A stretch of DNA of 64,000 nt from Mucilaginibacter straminoryzae (GCF_022953055.1 NZ_JALJEJ010000001.1:496001-560000), one strand, 5' to 3'; positions 34,531 to 44,376 are shown, numbered from the stretch's first letter. Notes: generated by a model not told the origin, from the sequence alone. A program made the numbers and translations.

Positions 34531-35271
34531 ATGAAACTATTAGAAGGAAAAACTGCTTTGGTTACCGGTGCTTCTAAAGGCATTGGCCGCATGATTGCGC
34601 AAAAATTTGCCGAGCACGGCGCCAACGTTGCGTTTACCTATTTATCGTCTGTAGAAAAAGGCCTAGCCCTGGAGCAGGAACTGCAGGCTTATGGCACAAA
34701 GGTAAAAGGTTACCGATCTGATGCCTCTAAATTTGACGAAGCTGATCAGCTGATCAATGATATTGTTGCCGATTTTGGTACCATAAACATCGTGGTAAAC
34801 AATGCCGGTATCACTAAAGATAACCTATTGATGAGGATGACCGAAGAAGCATGGGACGAAGTGCTGAACGTAAACCTGAAATCAATCTTCAACGTTACCA
34901 AAGCTGCTTCTAAGATTATGATGAAGAACCGCCAGGGTGTGTTTATCAACATCAGCTCTGTTGTTGGTGTGGATGGTAACGCAGGGCAGGCTAACTACGC
35001 AGCTTCTAAAGCAGGTATCATCGGTTTCTCTAAATCAATGGCGAAAGAACTGGGTTCGCGTAATATCCGTACCAACGTAGTTGCACCGGGCTTCATCCGT
35101 ACCGAAATGACTGACGTATTAGACCCTAAAGTGGTGGAAGGCTGGACAGCAGGCATCGCCCTGAGACGTGGTGGCGAAACTACCGAGGTGGCAGATGCTT
35201 GTGTATTCCTGGCATCAGACATGAGCTCATACATCACCGGGCAGGTACTGGTGGTTGACGGGGGAATGTAA
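34531..35271 (+). CDS. fabG: 3-oxoacyl-[acyl-carrier-protein] reductase
   Basis: NADPH-dependent reduction of 3-ketoacyl-ACP in fatty-acid synthesis. A 246-residue classical short-chain dehydrogenase: cofactor motif TGASKGIG (12-19), NNAG (90-93), and catalytic Ser143, Tyr156 and Lys160 (YAASK). The C-terminal GQVLVVDGGM is as in FabG. The N-terminus MKLLEGKTALVTG fixes the start at 34531; an earlier in-frame ATG adds 27 unrelated residues. Similar reductases act in other pathways, but the match to FabG is close. It does not sit with other fab genes here. Confidence 0.9.
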   Translation: MKLLEGKTALVTGASKGIGRMIAQKFAEHGANVAFTYLSSVEKGLALEQELQAYGTKVKGYRSDASKFDEADQLINDIVADFGTINIVVNNAGITKDNLLMRMTEEAWDEVLNVNLKSIFNVTKAASKIMMKNRQGVFINISSVVGVDGNAGQANYAASKAGIIGFSKSMAKELGSRNIRTNVVAPGFIRTEMTDVLDPKVVEGWTAGIALRRGGETTEVADACVFLASDMSSYITGQVLVVDGGM

Positions 35272-35298
35272 TCAGTTGCGAGTGGCGGGGAGCGAGGT

Positions 35299-35565
35299 GT
35301 GAGTAAAGAAGCACAAAACAAAAAAATTATTACTGAAACCATTATAGCAATGGCTACAGAAAGAGGGGCGGATAAATCTATCTGCCCCTCTGACATTGCA
35401 AGGGTTTTGTTTCCTGCCGACTGGCGCAAGCATATGGATGATGTCCGTACCGAAGCTTTCGAGTTAGAACGACAGGGTAAGGTGCTCATCACCCAGAAAG
35501 GGCAGCCGGTAGAGATCGAAAATATCAAAGGGCCTATCCGGATTAAGATTGTGGTAAGATGTTGA
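35299..35565 (+). CDS. DUF3253-family small protein
   Basis: An 88-residue protein of the DUF3253 type: ICPSDIARVLFPADWRKHMDDVR followed by a short wing-like beta segment (GKVLITQKGQPVEI). The fold suggests a winged helix, but DNA binding is not proven. The start is GTG, 27 bp after the fabG stop, so it is probably in one transcript with fabG. Confidence 0.8.
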   Translation: MSKEAQNKKIITETIIAMATERGADKSICPSDIARVLFPADWRKHMDDVRTEAFELERQGKVLITQKGQPVEIENIKGPIRIKIVVRC

Positions 35566-35641
35566 TTTTTTGCTAATTATGTTTTCGGTTGTGATAATTT
35601 CTTAGGCAAATTTTCGTTTTGTCCTCATAACCTTAACAATC

Positions 35642-36118
35642 GTGAAAACTTTTCTTGCCTTATTATTTGCTGTTTTTACCTGTCTGAGTTTAAGAGCTCA
35701 AGACGTAAATGGATCAAATGCAGACAGCGGGTCTTTAGAACGGGCTACTGCAGCACTTCGCGAAGCTTTTGCCAAAGGCGATATTGCATTAGTAGTTAAG
35801 CTTCATCATCCGGATATAGTTAAATATTTCGGCGGAAAGAATGTGGTAACAGGCCGGGCCGAACTTGAAAAAGGGGTACGTGAATGGCTGACGAATTCGC
35901 ATGTAGAATTTATTGAAAATAAAGTGGAAAGTACCTTTTTCAACAAGGGTACAGCTGTACAAACATCGATATTCACTATTCGTAACACGCCTAAATCTGG
36001 CGGCAAACCTACCATTGGCAGGGGACGTTCTATGGTTGTATATGTAAAAGATAGCAGCAGCCCAACTGGCTGGTTGTCGGTACGGGAAATTGTTCAGGAA
36101 GCACCCCCTGAAATCTGA
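35642..36118 (+). CDS. Exported SnoaL/DUF4440-like (NTF2-fold) protein
   Basis: A 158-residue protein with a signal peptide (MKTFLALLFAVFTCLSLRAQ, about 20 residues) and a GTG start. The body (LREAFAKGDIALVVKLHHPDIVKYF ... MVVYVKDSSSPTGWLSVREIV) has the pattern of NTF2-like cone folds such as DUF4440 and SnoaL. These bind small ligands or isomerise substrates; no catalytic residues can be assigned. Confidence 0.72.
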   Translation: MKTFLALLFAVFTCLSLRAQDVNGSNADSGSLERATAALREAFAKGDIALVVKLHHPDIVKYFGGKNVVTGRAELEKGVREWLTNSHVEFIENKVESTFFNKGTAVQTSIFTIRNTPKSGGKPTIGRGRSMVVYVKDSSSPTGWLSVREIVQEAPPEI

Positions 36119-36183
36119 ACGTTATAGTGTGCCTTCACAATAAATTTCGCATTTTGCAGTCATCGTAGTACGCTTTACGTAAC

Positions 36184-38274
36184 ATGCTGCTTTTATTTAC
36201 TGTAACCTGGGGAGCCGTTTCGGGCTGGTGGTCGGTGGCCTGCCTGCTGCTTGGCGTACTATATGCCTGGCTGATGTACAGGCAGCCTGTTTTATTCTCC
36301 GGGGGGTATCGCTGGCTGTTAGCTGTTTTTAGGGCATTAGCTGTCACCCTGATCGGGATACTACTCTTAGCCCCTTTGATCCAAACGGTAAAATACCAGC
36401 CGCAAAAGCCGCTCATTCTCATCGCACAGGATAATTCAGAATCCATAGGGCGCTTTCAGTCTAACCAGAATGATTTAGGTTTAACCGTAAACGGACTCGC
36501 TAAATTGAAAAGCCAGCTGGGTGACGATTATGACGTACGCGAATACCATTTCGGCACTAATTTACAGCCTGGGTTAACCCGCAGCTTCAACGGTAAGCAA
36601 ACCAATATTTCTGCTGCACTGAAGCAACTGAATGAGCAGTTTGTGAACCAGAACATCGGCGCCATGGTGCTGGCGACAGACGGTATTTACAACCAGGGTA
36701 CCGACCCGCAGTATGAGGCGCAAAATATCAAGGCCAGCATATATACAGTGCCGCTTGGCGATACCATTCCCCGTCGCGACCTTTTTATCACCAACATAAA
36801 CTATAACAAAACGGCGCTTTTAGGGAATGATTTTGAGGTGGAGTTGCAGATAGGCGCTAATAAAAGTAGCGGTGAAACTGCAAGGCTAACGGTAACAGAA
36901 GATGGCAGAACGGTGCAAAGCCAGAACCAGCAGATCTTATCAGATGAATGGCAAAAGCGTATCAGGCTAAAGTTGAATGCCGATAAAAAAGGGCTAAGAA
37001 AATTTACTTTCAGTCTTGCTCCTTTGGCTAATGAGATCTCCACACAAAATAATACCCAAACCATTTATGTAGACGTAATTGATGCGCGTCAGAAAATACT
37101 GTTGGTTTATGGTAGCCCGCATCCGGATATCGGCGTTTTAAAACAAGCCATCGAACTTAACCGTAACTACGAGCTGAAGACCATACAGGCAGATGATGCG
37201 GCGAAAATAAAATGGGATGATTTTAATCTGTTCATCCTGCACCAGGTGACACTAAGCGCTAACGCTAATCTCTTTAAAGCTGTTACTGCTGCACGAATAC
37301 CTGTTTGGTTTATGGCCGGTGCGCAGAGTAATCTATCTGATTTTAACCAGCAGCAGAATGTCGTCAGGATAGCTGCTACGCGACCGGATGTGCAGGAAGC
37401 CTTTGCCCTGCCCGATGCTGGCTTCAGTAGCTTTACATTAAGTGATTCCACCCGCCAGAAGCTGGGCGCGCTGCCTCCCTTGCTTACTGCGTTTGGCAGT
37501 TACCAGGCAAACCCGCAGGCAAATGTGTTATTCAGGCAAAAAATAGGGGCCATTGCTACTAATTACCCACTTCTGGCTTTTATGGATGCACGCGGTTGCC
37601 GCACTGCGGCGCTCACCGGGGAAGGGCTCTGGCGCTGGAACCTGAGCGAATTTCAGGCCTACGGCAATCATCATTCGGTAGAGGAGCTTGTTTCGCAGAT
37701 CATCCAATATTTAACGGCGAATGCGAAGCGGCAACGGTTTAATGTTTTTACCGGCAAGAACGTATTTGATGAAAGCGAGCATGTGATCATCAATGCCGAA
37801 TTGTATAATGAGGCGTTGGAACTGGTGAATACGCCTGATGTGAAACTGGAACTGAAAGATAGCAACGGTAAACGTTACAGTTATCTTTTTAGTCGCACCG
37901 GTGCAAGCTATCAACTGGATGCCGGTTCGCTGCCTGCCGGCGATTATACTTATACCGCTTCTACCCAATTGGGCGGACGTACCTTCGCTGCCAGCGGCCA
38001 GTTAAGTATTAAAGCGCTGGATGTGGAGTTGAGGCAAAGCACGGCCGACCATGCTTTGTTGCGTTCACTTGCTAAGCGTTCGGGGGGCGTGGTGGTTAAG
38101 CCTGCTCAAATAGATCGGTTGGCAGATCTGCTTCGAAAGAATGAAAATGTAAAAACCGTACTGAATGAAGACCGCAGCTATCGCGAGCTGATTGATGTGA
38201 AATGGGTATTCGCGATCATTCTGGCATTACTTAGCGCCGAGTGGTTCCTGCGTAAGCGAGAAGGGGAGATTTGA
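36184..38274 (+). CDS. Large VWA-like membrane protein
   Basis: A 696-residue protein with two N-terminal membrane helices (about 8-30 and 43-60) and one near the C-terminus (WVFAIILALLSAEWFLRKREG). Between them is a VWA-like region (LILIAQDNSESIG, GAMVLATDGIYNQG) and a glutamine-amidotransferase-like segment (ILLVYGSPHPDIGVLKQAIELN). This resembles uncharacterised BatA/VWA-type envelope proteins of Bacteroidota. The classic MIDAS D-x-S-x-S is partly present as DNSES. Role unknown. The start ATG directly precedes the first helix. Confidence 0.72.
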   Translation: MLLLFTVTWGAVSGWWSVACLLLGVLYAWLMYRQPVLFSGGYRWLLAVFRALAVTLIGILLLAPLIQTVKYQPQKPLILIAQDNSESIGRFQSNQNDLGLTVNGLAKLKSQLGDDYDVREYHFGTNLQPGLTRSFNGKQTNISAALKQLNEQFVNQNIGAMVLATDGIYNQGTDPQYEAQNIKASIYTVPLGDTIPRRDLFITNINYNKTALLGNDFEVELQIGANKSSGETARLTVTEDGRTVQSQNQQILSDEWQKRIRLKLNADKKGLRKFTFSLAPLANEISTQNNTQTIYVDVIDARQKILLVYGSPHPDIGVLKQAIELNRNYELKTIQADDAAKIKWDDFNLFILHQVTLSANANLFKAVTAARIPVWFMAGAQSNLSDFNQQQNVVRIAATRPDVQEAFALPDAGFSSFTLSDSTRQKLGALPPLLTAFGSYQANPQANVLFRQKIGAIATNYPLLAFMDARGCRTAALTGEGLWRWNLSEFQAYGNHHSVEELVSQIIQYLTANAKRQRFNVFTGKNVFDESEHVIINAELYNEALELVNTPDVKLELKDSNGKRYSYLFSRTGASYQLDAGSLPAGDYTYTASTQLGGRTFAASGQLSIKALDVELRQSTADHALLRSLAKRSGGVVVKPAQIDRLADLLRKNENVKTVLNEDRSYRELIDVKWVFAIILALLSAEWFLRKREGEI

Positions 38275-38344
38275 ACCTGATAATGTTGACGCAAATAAAG
38301 CGTTAAACTCTTATTCTAATTATTAATTTTGCCGCTGTAACCGG

Positions 38345-38836
38345 ATGAAAAGAAACCTGCTTTTATTGTTGTCGCTGATAGTGGTATTGGTTGTCTACAA
38401 CTCCTGCAAAAAGGAAAGGCAGAGCTATCTTCCTACTTTACTTACTTCGTCAACATGGGAACTGGCATCTGTACAGGTAACCACTTACCAGGGATCTACC
38501 CAATTGGGTACGGCAACATTAAATACTAATTGCCAGCTAAAACAAACTTTTACTTTCAACCCAGATCAGAGCTGCAGTTACCAGAACTTCATCTGCCGGT
38601 CTGACATTGCCTCCGGCAAGTGGCAGTTTAGTGATGATAAGCTCACCCTGCAAGCCAATATGCTTTGTAAGGATACCGTGCCGGGTGGTAAGGATACCGT
38701 AGATGCGCCTTTTTTAAATGCAAGGATCGTTAATCTGGGGTCATACTCGCTGGTGCTGGAAACCGGTGATATCAACGAGTATTCTGGCAGTACAAAAAAG
38801 AGGGTGATCCGAAGATTTGCTTTTGTTCACCAGTAA
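38345..38836 (+). CDS. Lipocalin-like lipoprotein
   Basis: A 163-residue lipoprotein: MKRNLLLLLSLIVVLVVYNSC is a good lipobox signal (Cys21). The mature part begins LLTSSTWELASVQVTT and continues with beta-rich segments (FTFNPDQSCSYQN, GKWQFSDDKLTLQ), as in Bacteroidota lipocalin-like/DUF5004-type proteins. Ligand unknown. A single gene before purN. Confidence 0.72.
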   Translation: MKRNLLLLLSLIVVLVVYNSCKKERQSYLPTLLTSSTWELASVQVTTYQGSTQLGTATLNTNCQLKQTFTFNPDQSCSYQNFICRSDIASGKWQFSDDKLTLQANMLCKDTVPGGKDTVDAPFLNARIVNLGSYSLVLETGDINEYSGSTKKRVIRRFAFVHQ

Positions 38837-38913
38837 TTCATAATCATGCTATTACGCTTTAAAGTATAGCTCAAAATTTTATATTTGGAGAGTCCCACTA
38901 AATACTAGCTGAT

Positions 38914-39492
38914 TTGAAAAAGAGAATAGCCATTTTTGCTTCAGGTTCTGGTTCAAACGCCCAGAAAATCATCGAACATTTTAAGCGCAGCCCGGTGGCA
39001 GAAGTGGTGCTGGTGCTGAGCAACAACCCGCAGGCTTATGTGTTGCAGCGGGCAGATAACTTCGAAATACCTTCGCACGTATTTAACCGGGAAGAGTTTT
39101 ACCAGACAGATGGTGTGGTCAAACTACTGAAAAACCTGCAGGTAGACCTTATTATTTTAGCTGGTTTCCTTTGGCTGGTACCAGAATCGCTGTTAAAGGC
39201 ATTTCCAAACCGTATTATTAACATCCACCCTTCGTTATTGCCTAAATACGGTGGTAAAGGTATGTATGGCGATAAAGTGCACCAGGCGGTGTTGGATAAT
39301 AAAGAAGAAGAATCGGGCATAACCATCCATTTTGTGAATGAGCATTTTGACGAAGGCGAGGTGATCCATCAATCCAGGTTTAAAATAGAACCCGGCGATA
39401 CGATAGAAGTGGTTAAATTTAAAGGGCAGCAGTTAGAGCATCATAACTTTCCACGGGTTGTAGAGGCGCTGCTTAGTAAGATCAAAAGTTAG
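38914..39492 (+). CDS. purN: Phosphoribosylglycinamide formyltransferase
   Basis: Transfers a formyl group from 10-formyl-THF to GAR in purine synthesis. A 192-residue protein with FASGSGSNAQ at the N-terminus, the catalytic INIHPSLLPKYGGKGMYG (Asn and His) and the Asp in HFVNEHFDEGEVI. The start appears to be TTG at 38914; no ATG or GTG fits the N-terminal beta-strand. The last four bases overlap the convergent kinase-like gene. purH lies 1.3 kb away on the same strand. Confidence 0.92.
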   Translation: MKKRIAIFASGSGSNAQKIIEHFKRSPVAEVVLVLSNNPQAYVLQRADNFEIPSHVFNREEFYQTDGVVKLLKNLQVDLIILAGFLWLVPESLLKAFPNRIINIHPSLLPKYGGKGMYGDKVHQAVLDNKEEESGITIHFVNEHFDEGEVIHQSRFKIEPGDTIEVVKFKGQQLEHHNFPRVVEALLSKIKS

Positions 39493-40586
39493 TCTTTGTC
39501 TTCTTCGGTAAAAGCTACTATTTCCCTGATTTTTTCATCAAGCTCTGTCGTTATTTTTTCCATCAGTTGCAGGTCTTCTTTGGTAGCGCGGTATTTGTTC
39601 GCTTTAAAAAGCTCCATAAAACCTAATATGCCTGCTACCGGTTTACGCAGTTCGTGCGATTGGATATGAGCGATCTGTTTCAACGATTCGTTCTGTGCTA
39701 AGATTTTTTCTTCGTACCGTTTCGCCGATGTGATATCGGTGGCTTTATAGGATATACCGATGATTTCGCCGTCTGTATCATAACTGGGGTCAAAGCTGAC
39801 GTGCCACCAGATCTTTTCACCGTTTCTGTATTGAACCTGCCTTTCGTAAGTAACAGGCGTACCGTTAAGCGCAATCTGGAAATCTTTTACAAAATCATTC
39901 AGGTAATGGCCCCGTAAAATCTCATTCACACCCATACCCGGGTGAATTTTAACCCCATTTACCCTTTTCAGAAATTTGTACATGTTTTTGTTGTAGGCCA
40001 CCAGCCGTAAGTTCTGATCAATCAGCAATAGGCATGAGCCTGAACTTTCAAAGTACGAGCGCAGTTTGATCTCTGCATTCTTTGCTTCTATAAATTGTTG
40101 TTTCAGTACTTCGAGGCTAAACTCAAACTCCATGATCTGGATAATGCGTTTGGCTAAAACTGTAATTAAATGCCGTTGCGAGTCATCGATATCGCGCGCT
40201 ACGGTATCGGCGATACACAAATACCCTAAAGTATAATTGTCATGCGTGATTAGCGGCGCTCCTGCATAAAACCTGATGTGGGGGTAGTCGGTTACAAGCG
40301 TGCTGGTAGAGAAAAACGGGTGTTGAGTGGCGTCCGGGATGACGGTGATTCCCTGGTGTTTGTCCAGGAAGTTACAAAAGAGCTTCGATTCCAGGTCATC
40401 GATTCTGCTGACGTCGATATTTGACTTCAGGTACCTGATTACACCATCGGTGGTAATAACAGCTGTCGGTACGCGGCATAATTCGGCTGCGAGTTCAACA
40501 ATCTCCTGCAATTCATGGTCTTTGTTAATTTCGAGGTTTAGAAAACGATGAACGGCTTGTAATTTTTCCAGCTCTTTATTTTGCAT
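39489..40586 (-). CDS. GAF-PAS-HisKA sensor protein lacking an ATPase domain
   Basis: A 365-residue cytosolic sensor. A GAF domain (about 20-165) is followed by a PAS/PAC domain (about 175-290, ending SYKATDIT) and a coiled-coil. A HisKA-like dimerisation segment, IQSHELRKPVAGILGFMEL, has the phosphoacceptor-type His311. The protein stops about 55 residues later, so the HATPase_c domain (N, G1, F, G2 boxes) is missing. No frameshifted HATPase coding is visible between it and purN. It may be phosphorylated in trans or act by dimerisation. Confidence 0.78.
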   Translation of the reverse strand: MQNKELEKLQAVHRFLNLEINKDHELQEIVELAAELCRVPTAVITTDGVIRYLKSNIDVSRIDDLESKLFCNFLDKHQGITVIPDATQHPFFSTSTLVTDYPHIRFYAGAPLITHDNYTLGYLCIADTVARDIDDSQRHLITVLAKRIIQIMEFEFSLEVLKQQFIEAKNAEIKLRSYFESSGSCLLLIDQNLRLVAYNKNMYKFLKRVNGVKIHPGMGVNEILRGHYLNDFVKDFQIALNGTPVTYERQVQYRNGEKIWWHVSFDPSYDTDGEIIGISYKATDITSAKRYEEKILAQNESLKQIAHIQSHELRKPVAGILGFMELFKANKYRATKEDLQLMEKITTELDEKIREIVAFTEEDKD

Positions 40587-40741
40587 CGGCTACTTCAAAG
40601 TATCTCTAATATCCGAAATTTGTTCGTCATATTTACAGATATCAGCGTCGGTTAAAATTTAGTTCATATGGTTTACCAGGTGTTTTAAATTTACCCATTA
40701 TTTAGTAATTAAAACAGGGTTACTAATCCGTTAAAATTCAC

Positions 40742-40749
40742 TACTTTTG
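40742..40749 (+). promoter_or_regulatory. -7 promoter element upstream of purH
   Basis: TACTTTTG is a perfect TAnnTTTG element 20 bp before the purH ATG. No matching TTTG is found at the -33 position. Confidence 0.4.
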
Positions 40750-40769
40750 CGGCTCGAAAAACAACCTCA

Positions 40770-42296
40770 ATGAGTCAGCCCGTAAAAATCAAGAATGCTC
40801 TGATCTCCGTCTATTACAAAGATCACCTCGAGCCTGTAATTCAAGAACTTAAACGCCTTGGTGTAACGATATATTCCACAGGAGGAACAGAAACGTTTAT
40901 AAAAAGTTTGGGCGCAGATGTGGTGGCGGTTGAAGATCTTACTTCCTATCCGTCTATCCTTGGCGGCCGGGTTAAAACGCTTCACCCAAAAGTATTCGGC
41001 GGTATTCTTTCACGCCGTTCCCTGGATCAGGATAAAGCGCAGCTGGCGCAATATGAGATCCCTGAGATTGACCTGGTGATTGTTGATTTGTATCCGTTTG
41101 AAGAAACGGTAGCATCAGGCGCAGGGCACGACGATGTGATCGAGAAAATCGATATCGGTGGTATTTCTTTGATCCGTGCAGCAGCTAAGAATTATAAGGA
41201 TGTAGTAATTGTTTCTTCTAAGAATGATTATCCTGCTTTAGAAGCGTTATTAAAGACTAAAAACGGCGAAACTGATATTGAAGACCGCAAGCTGTTTGCA
41301 GCAAAAGCCTTCAATGTTTCGTCTAACTATGATACGGCAATTTTTAACTACTTTAACCAGGACGAGCAGATTCCTGCATTCAAGCAAAGCATTACGCATT
41401 GCCAAACTTTACGTTACGGCGAAAACCCGCACCAGAAAGGGGTGTTCTACGGTAACCTAGATGCCATGTTCACCAAGCTGAACGGTAAAGAGCTTTCATA
41501 CAATAACTTGGTAGATGTGGACGCTGCAGTGGCATTGATCGATGAGTTTACCGACCCAACCATCGCCATTTTAAAGCATACCAATGCTTGTGGTGTAGCT
41601 ACCCGCACCCATATTAAAGATGCCTGGGTAGATGCACTGGCTTGCGACCCGGTATCGGCTTTTGGCGGTGTAATTATCGCTAATGACGAGATCAACGAAG
41701 CCACAGCCGCAGAAATGACCAAGCTGTTCTTTGAGGTGTTGATCGCTCCGGCTTATACAGATGAGGCGTTAGCTATTCTGAAAGAGAAAAAGAACCGCAT
41801 CATATTGATCCGTAACGGAGTAGAGCTTCCTGTTAAACAGTTCAAAACTTTATTGAACGGTGTGATTGAGCAGGATAAAGACCTGGTGATCGAAGGCCCT
41901 GCGCAGATGACCACCGTTACTAATCGCCAGCCGGATGAGCAGCAACTGCGCGACCTTTATTTTGCCAACAAAATTGTAAAGCACACCAAGTCTAACACGG
42001 TTGTCCTGGCTAAGAATGATCAGTTGCTGGCAAGTGGTGTAGGCCAAACCTCCCGCGTGGATGCGTTGCGCCAGGCCTTAGAGAAAGCAAAAAGCTTTGG
42101 CTTTGATGTAAACGGTGCGGTGATGGCTTCAGATGCTTTCTTCCCTTTCCCGGATTGTGTGGAGATTGCGGGCGATGCCGGTGTAGTTGCGGTTTTACAG
42201 CCAGGCGGTTCCATTAACGATCAAAAGTCTGTTGATATGGCTAACCAGAAAAATGTAGTAATGGTTACTACAGGGGTTCGCCACTTCAAACACTAA
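40770..42296 (+). CDS. purH: Bifunctional AICAR transformylase / IMP cyclohydrolase
   Basis: The last two steps of IMP synthesis. A 508-residue protein with an N-terminal MGS-like cyclohydrolase domain (NALISVYYKDHLEPV, YSTGGT, GGRVKTLHPKVFGGIL) and a C-terminal AICAR transformylase domain (LRYGENPHQKG, LKHTNACGVA, SDAFFPFPD). Length is normal. The ATG at 40770 directly precedes the conserved start. Confidence 0.95.
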   Translation: MSQPVKIKNALISVYYKDHLEPVIQELKRLGVTIYSTGGTETFIKSLGADVVAVEDLTSYPSILGGRVKTLHPKVFGGILSRRSLDQDKAQLAQYEIPEIDLVIVDLYPFEETVASGAGHDDVIEKIDIGGISLIRAAAKNYKDVVIVSSKNDYPALEALLKTKNGETDIEDRKLFAAKAFNVSSNYDTAIFNYFNQDEQIPAFKQSITHCQTLRYGENPHQKGVFYGNLDAMFTKLNGKELSYNNLVDVDAAVALIDEFTDPTIAILKHTNACGVATRTHIKDAWVDALACDPVSAFGGVIIANDEINEATAAEMTKLFFEVLIAPAYTDEALAILKEKKNRIILIRNGVELPVKQFKTLLNGVIEQDKDLVIEGPAQMTTVTNRQPDEQQLRDLYFANKIVKHTKSNTVVLAKNDQLLASGVGQTSRVDALRQALEKAKSFGFDVNGAVMASDAFFPFPDCVEIAGDAGVVAVLQPGGSINDQKSVDMANQKNVVMVTTGVRHFKH

Positions 42297-42405
42297 TTTT
42301 ATACCAACACAATAAACTACGTTTTTCGACGCTTTAAAAGGCAACGGATTGCAGTTATTGAGGATTTTTTTTAAACTTTGCAGATAGTTTCGAAACAACG
42401 GTTAA

Positions 42406-43428
42406 ATGGGTTTATTTAATTTTTTTACGCAAGAAATTGCGATAGATTTAGGTACAGCAAATACCCTGATTATACATAATGATAAAGTAGTGGTTGATGA
42501 ACCGTCAATCGTAGCTTTAGACAGACAAACCAATAAAGTAATAGCCATTGGCCGCCAGGCAATGCAGATGGAGGGTAAAACGCACGAGAAAATTCGTACG
42601 GTTCGCCCCTTGAAAGACGGTGTGATTGCCGACTTTGATGCTGCAGAGCACATGATCCGCGGGATGATCAAGATGATCAACAAAGGCAAAAGCTGGTTCT
42701 TCCCTTCTTTGCGTATGGTAATCTGTATCCCTTCGGGTATTACAGAGGTAGAGAAACGCGCCGTGCGCGACTCTGCCGAGATTGCCGGTGCTAAAGAGGT
42801 TTATCTGATCTATGAACCAATGGCTGCTGCGGTAGGTATTGGTATAGACGTGGAAGAGCCGATGGGAAACATGATCATCGATATCGGTGGTGGTACTACC
42901 GAGATTGCGGTTATTGCGCTTTCAGGTATCGTGTGCGACCAGTCTATTCGTGTAGCGGGTGATAACTTTGATGCAGATATTGTTCAGTATATCCGTCGTC
43001 AGCATAACATCATGATTGGTGACCGTACTGCCGAGAAGATCAAAATAGAAGTTGGTGCGGCATTGCCAGAACTGGCAGATCCACCGGCTGACTTTGCCGT
43101 ACAAGGTCGCGATTTGATGACCGGCGTGCCGAAACAGATCACCGTATCTTATACCGAAATTGCACATTGCTTAGATAAGTCTATCTCTAAAATAGAAGAA
43201 GCGATTTTGAAAGCCCTGGAGATTACTCCGCCAGAGCTTTCTGCCGATATTTACCAAACCGGTATTTATTTAACCGGTGGTGGTGCATTGCTGCGCGGTT
43301 TAGATAAGCGTGTGGCTGCTAAAACCAAACTGCCGGTACACGTAGCGGAAGATCCGCTTCGTGCTGTAGTACGCGGAACCGGAACAGCATTGAAGAACAT
43401 CGGAAACTTTAAATTTTTAATGCAATAA
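42406..43428 (+). CDS. mreB: Rod shape-determining protein MreB
   Basis: An actin-like filament protein that guides lateral wall synthesis under the inner membrane. 340 residues with the actin-fold signatures IAIDLGTANTLI (phosphate 1), IDIGGGTTEIAVI (phosphate 2) and YLTGGGALLRGLDK (adenosine motif). It is the first gene of the cell-shape cluster mreB-mreC-mreD-PBP2-rodA. The ~100-bp gap to mreC contains a palindromic repeat. Confidence 0.95.
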   Translation: MGLFNFFTQEIAIDLGTANTLIIHNDKVVVDEPSIVALDRQTNKVIAIGRQAMQMEGKTHEKIRTVRPLKDGVIADFDAAEHMIRGMIKMINKGKSWFFPSLRMVICIPSGITEVEKRAVRDSAEIAGAKEVYLIYEPMAAAVGIGIDVEEPMGNMIIDIGGGTTEIAVIALSGIVCDQSIRVAGDNFDADIVQYIRRQHNIMIGDRTAEKIKIEVGAALPELADPPADFAVQGRDLMTGVPKQITVSYTEIAHCLDKSISKIEEAILKALEITPPELSADIYQTGIYLTGGGALLRGLDKRVAAKTKLPVHVAEDPLRAVVRGTGTALKNIGNFKFLMQ

Positions 43429-43433
43429 TTGCG

Positions 43434-43512
43434 TTGTGAGTTGCGGGTTGTAAGTTGCGGGTGACCAGGGAAAACTACTAACCTTTTACTCGCAACTCGT
43501 AACTTTTAACAC
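43434..43512. repeat. REP-like inverted repeat between mreB and mreC
   Basis: GAGTTGCG (43438-43445) is inverted as CGCAACTC (43491-43498). The same word recurs as AAGTTGCGGG and AACTTTTAAC variants around them. No coding potential. It may form a long hairpin in the mre transcript. Confidence 0.5.
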
Positions 43513-43527
43513 GAAACTGTAAACAGC

Positions 43528-44376
43528 ATGCGTAACCTTTTGATATTTATCAGCAAGTACAACGCATTTTTTCTGTTCCTGATTTTCGAGGTTAGTGCAT
43601 TAATTATCTACATCAAATACAATTCATTCCAGAAAGCAACTTTCGTTAACAGCTCTAACCAAGTTACCGGCAATATTTACGGGCGCATCAGTAAACTAAA
43701 CCAGTACCTGCGCTTAAAAGATGTAAATGATAGCCTGGTACAGGAAAATGCGAGGCTGCGTGGGCAACTGGCTTCGGCTTTCTACGGCGATACCGCCACT
43801 AAGCACACCGTTACCGATACTGTTTATCACCAGCAATACACCTACATTGCAGCGAGGGTGATCAATAACTCGGTTAACCGCCCCAATAACTATATTACCA
43901 TCAACAGGGGTACCGATGCCGGTATTGCCAAAGATATGGGGGTGATCTGCAGTGCAGGGATTGTTGGTATTGTGGTGAACGTTTCGCAACACTTTGCTAC
44001 CATCCGCTCCTTTTTACATAAAGACACCAAGGTAAGCGCCATGCTGGGCGATACCAAAGATATCGGTTCCATGATCTGGAGTGAAGATTTAGGCCCTAAC
44101 ACCGGTTTGCTGATCGATATACAGAACCACGTAAAACCACACCTGGGCGAAACGGTGGTTACTTCAGGCTTTTCGTTGTGGCCTGCGGGTATTCCTATCG
44201 GTAAAATCAGTAACCTGAAAGCTAAAGGCGGCGGCTTTTTCCTGAATATGGAGGTGGCGCTGGCAGTAGATTACAGCAGGTTACAATACGTTTACGTGGT
44301 AAATAATAAACTGGCCCTTGAACAGGCCAATATGGAGGCACAGCAGAAAAAAGATGAGCAGGACAATAATAATTAA
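43528..44376 (+). CDS. mreC: Rod shape-determining protein MreC
   Basis: Links MreB filaments to periplasmic wall enzymes. A 282-residue protein with one N-terminal membrane helix (about 12-30), a coiled-coil (LNQYLRLKDVNDSLVQENARLRGQL) and a beta-rich periplasmic domain with GTDAGIAKDMGVI and VVTSGFSLWPAGIPIGKI. Its C-terminal tail is Gln/Lys/Asp-rich. The end overlaps mreD by 23 bp. Confidence 0.92.
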   Translation: MRNLLIFISKYNAFFLFLIFEVSALIIYIKYNSFQKATFVNSSNQVTGNIYGRISKLNQYLRLKDVNDSLVQENARLRGQLASAFYGDTATKHTVTDTVYHQQYTYIAARVINNSVNRPNNYITINRGTDAGIAKDMGVICSAGIVGIVVNVSQHFATIRSFLHKDTKVSAMLGDTKDIGSMIWSEDLGPNTGLLIDIQNHVKPHLGETVVTSGFSLWPAGIPIGKISNLKAKGGGFFLNMEVALAVDYSRLQYVYVVNNKLALEQANMEAQQKKDEQDNNN

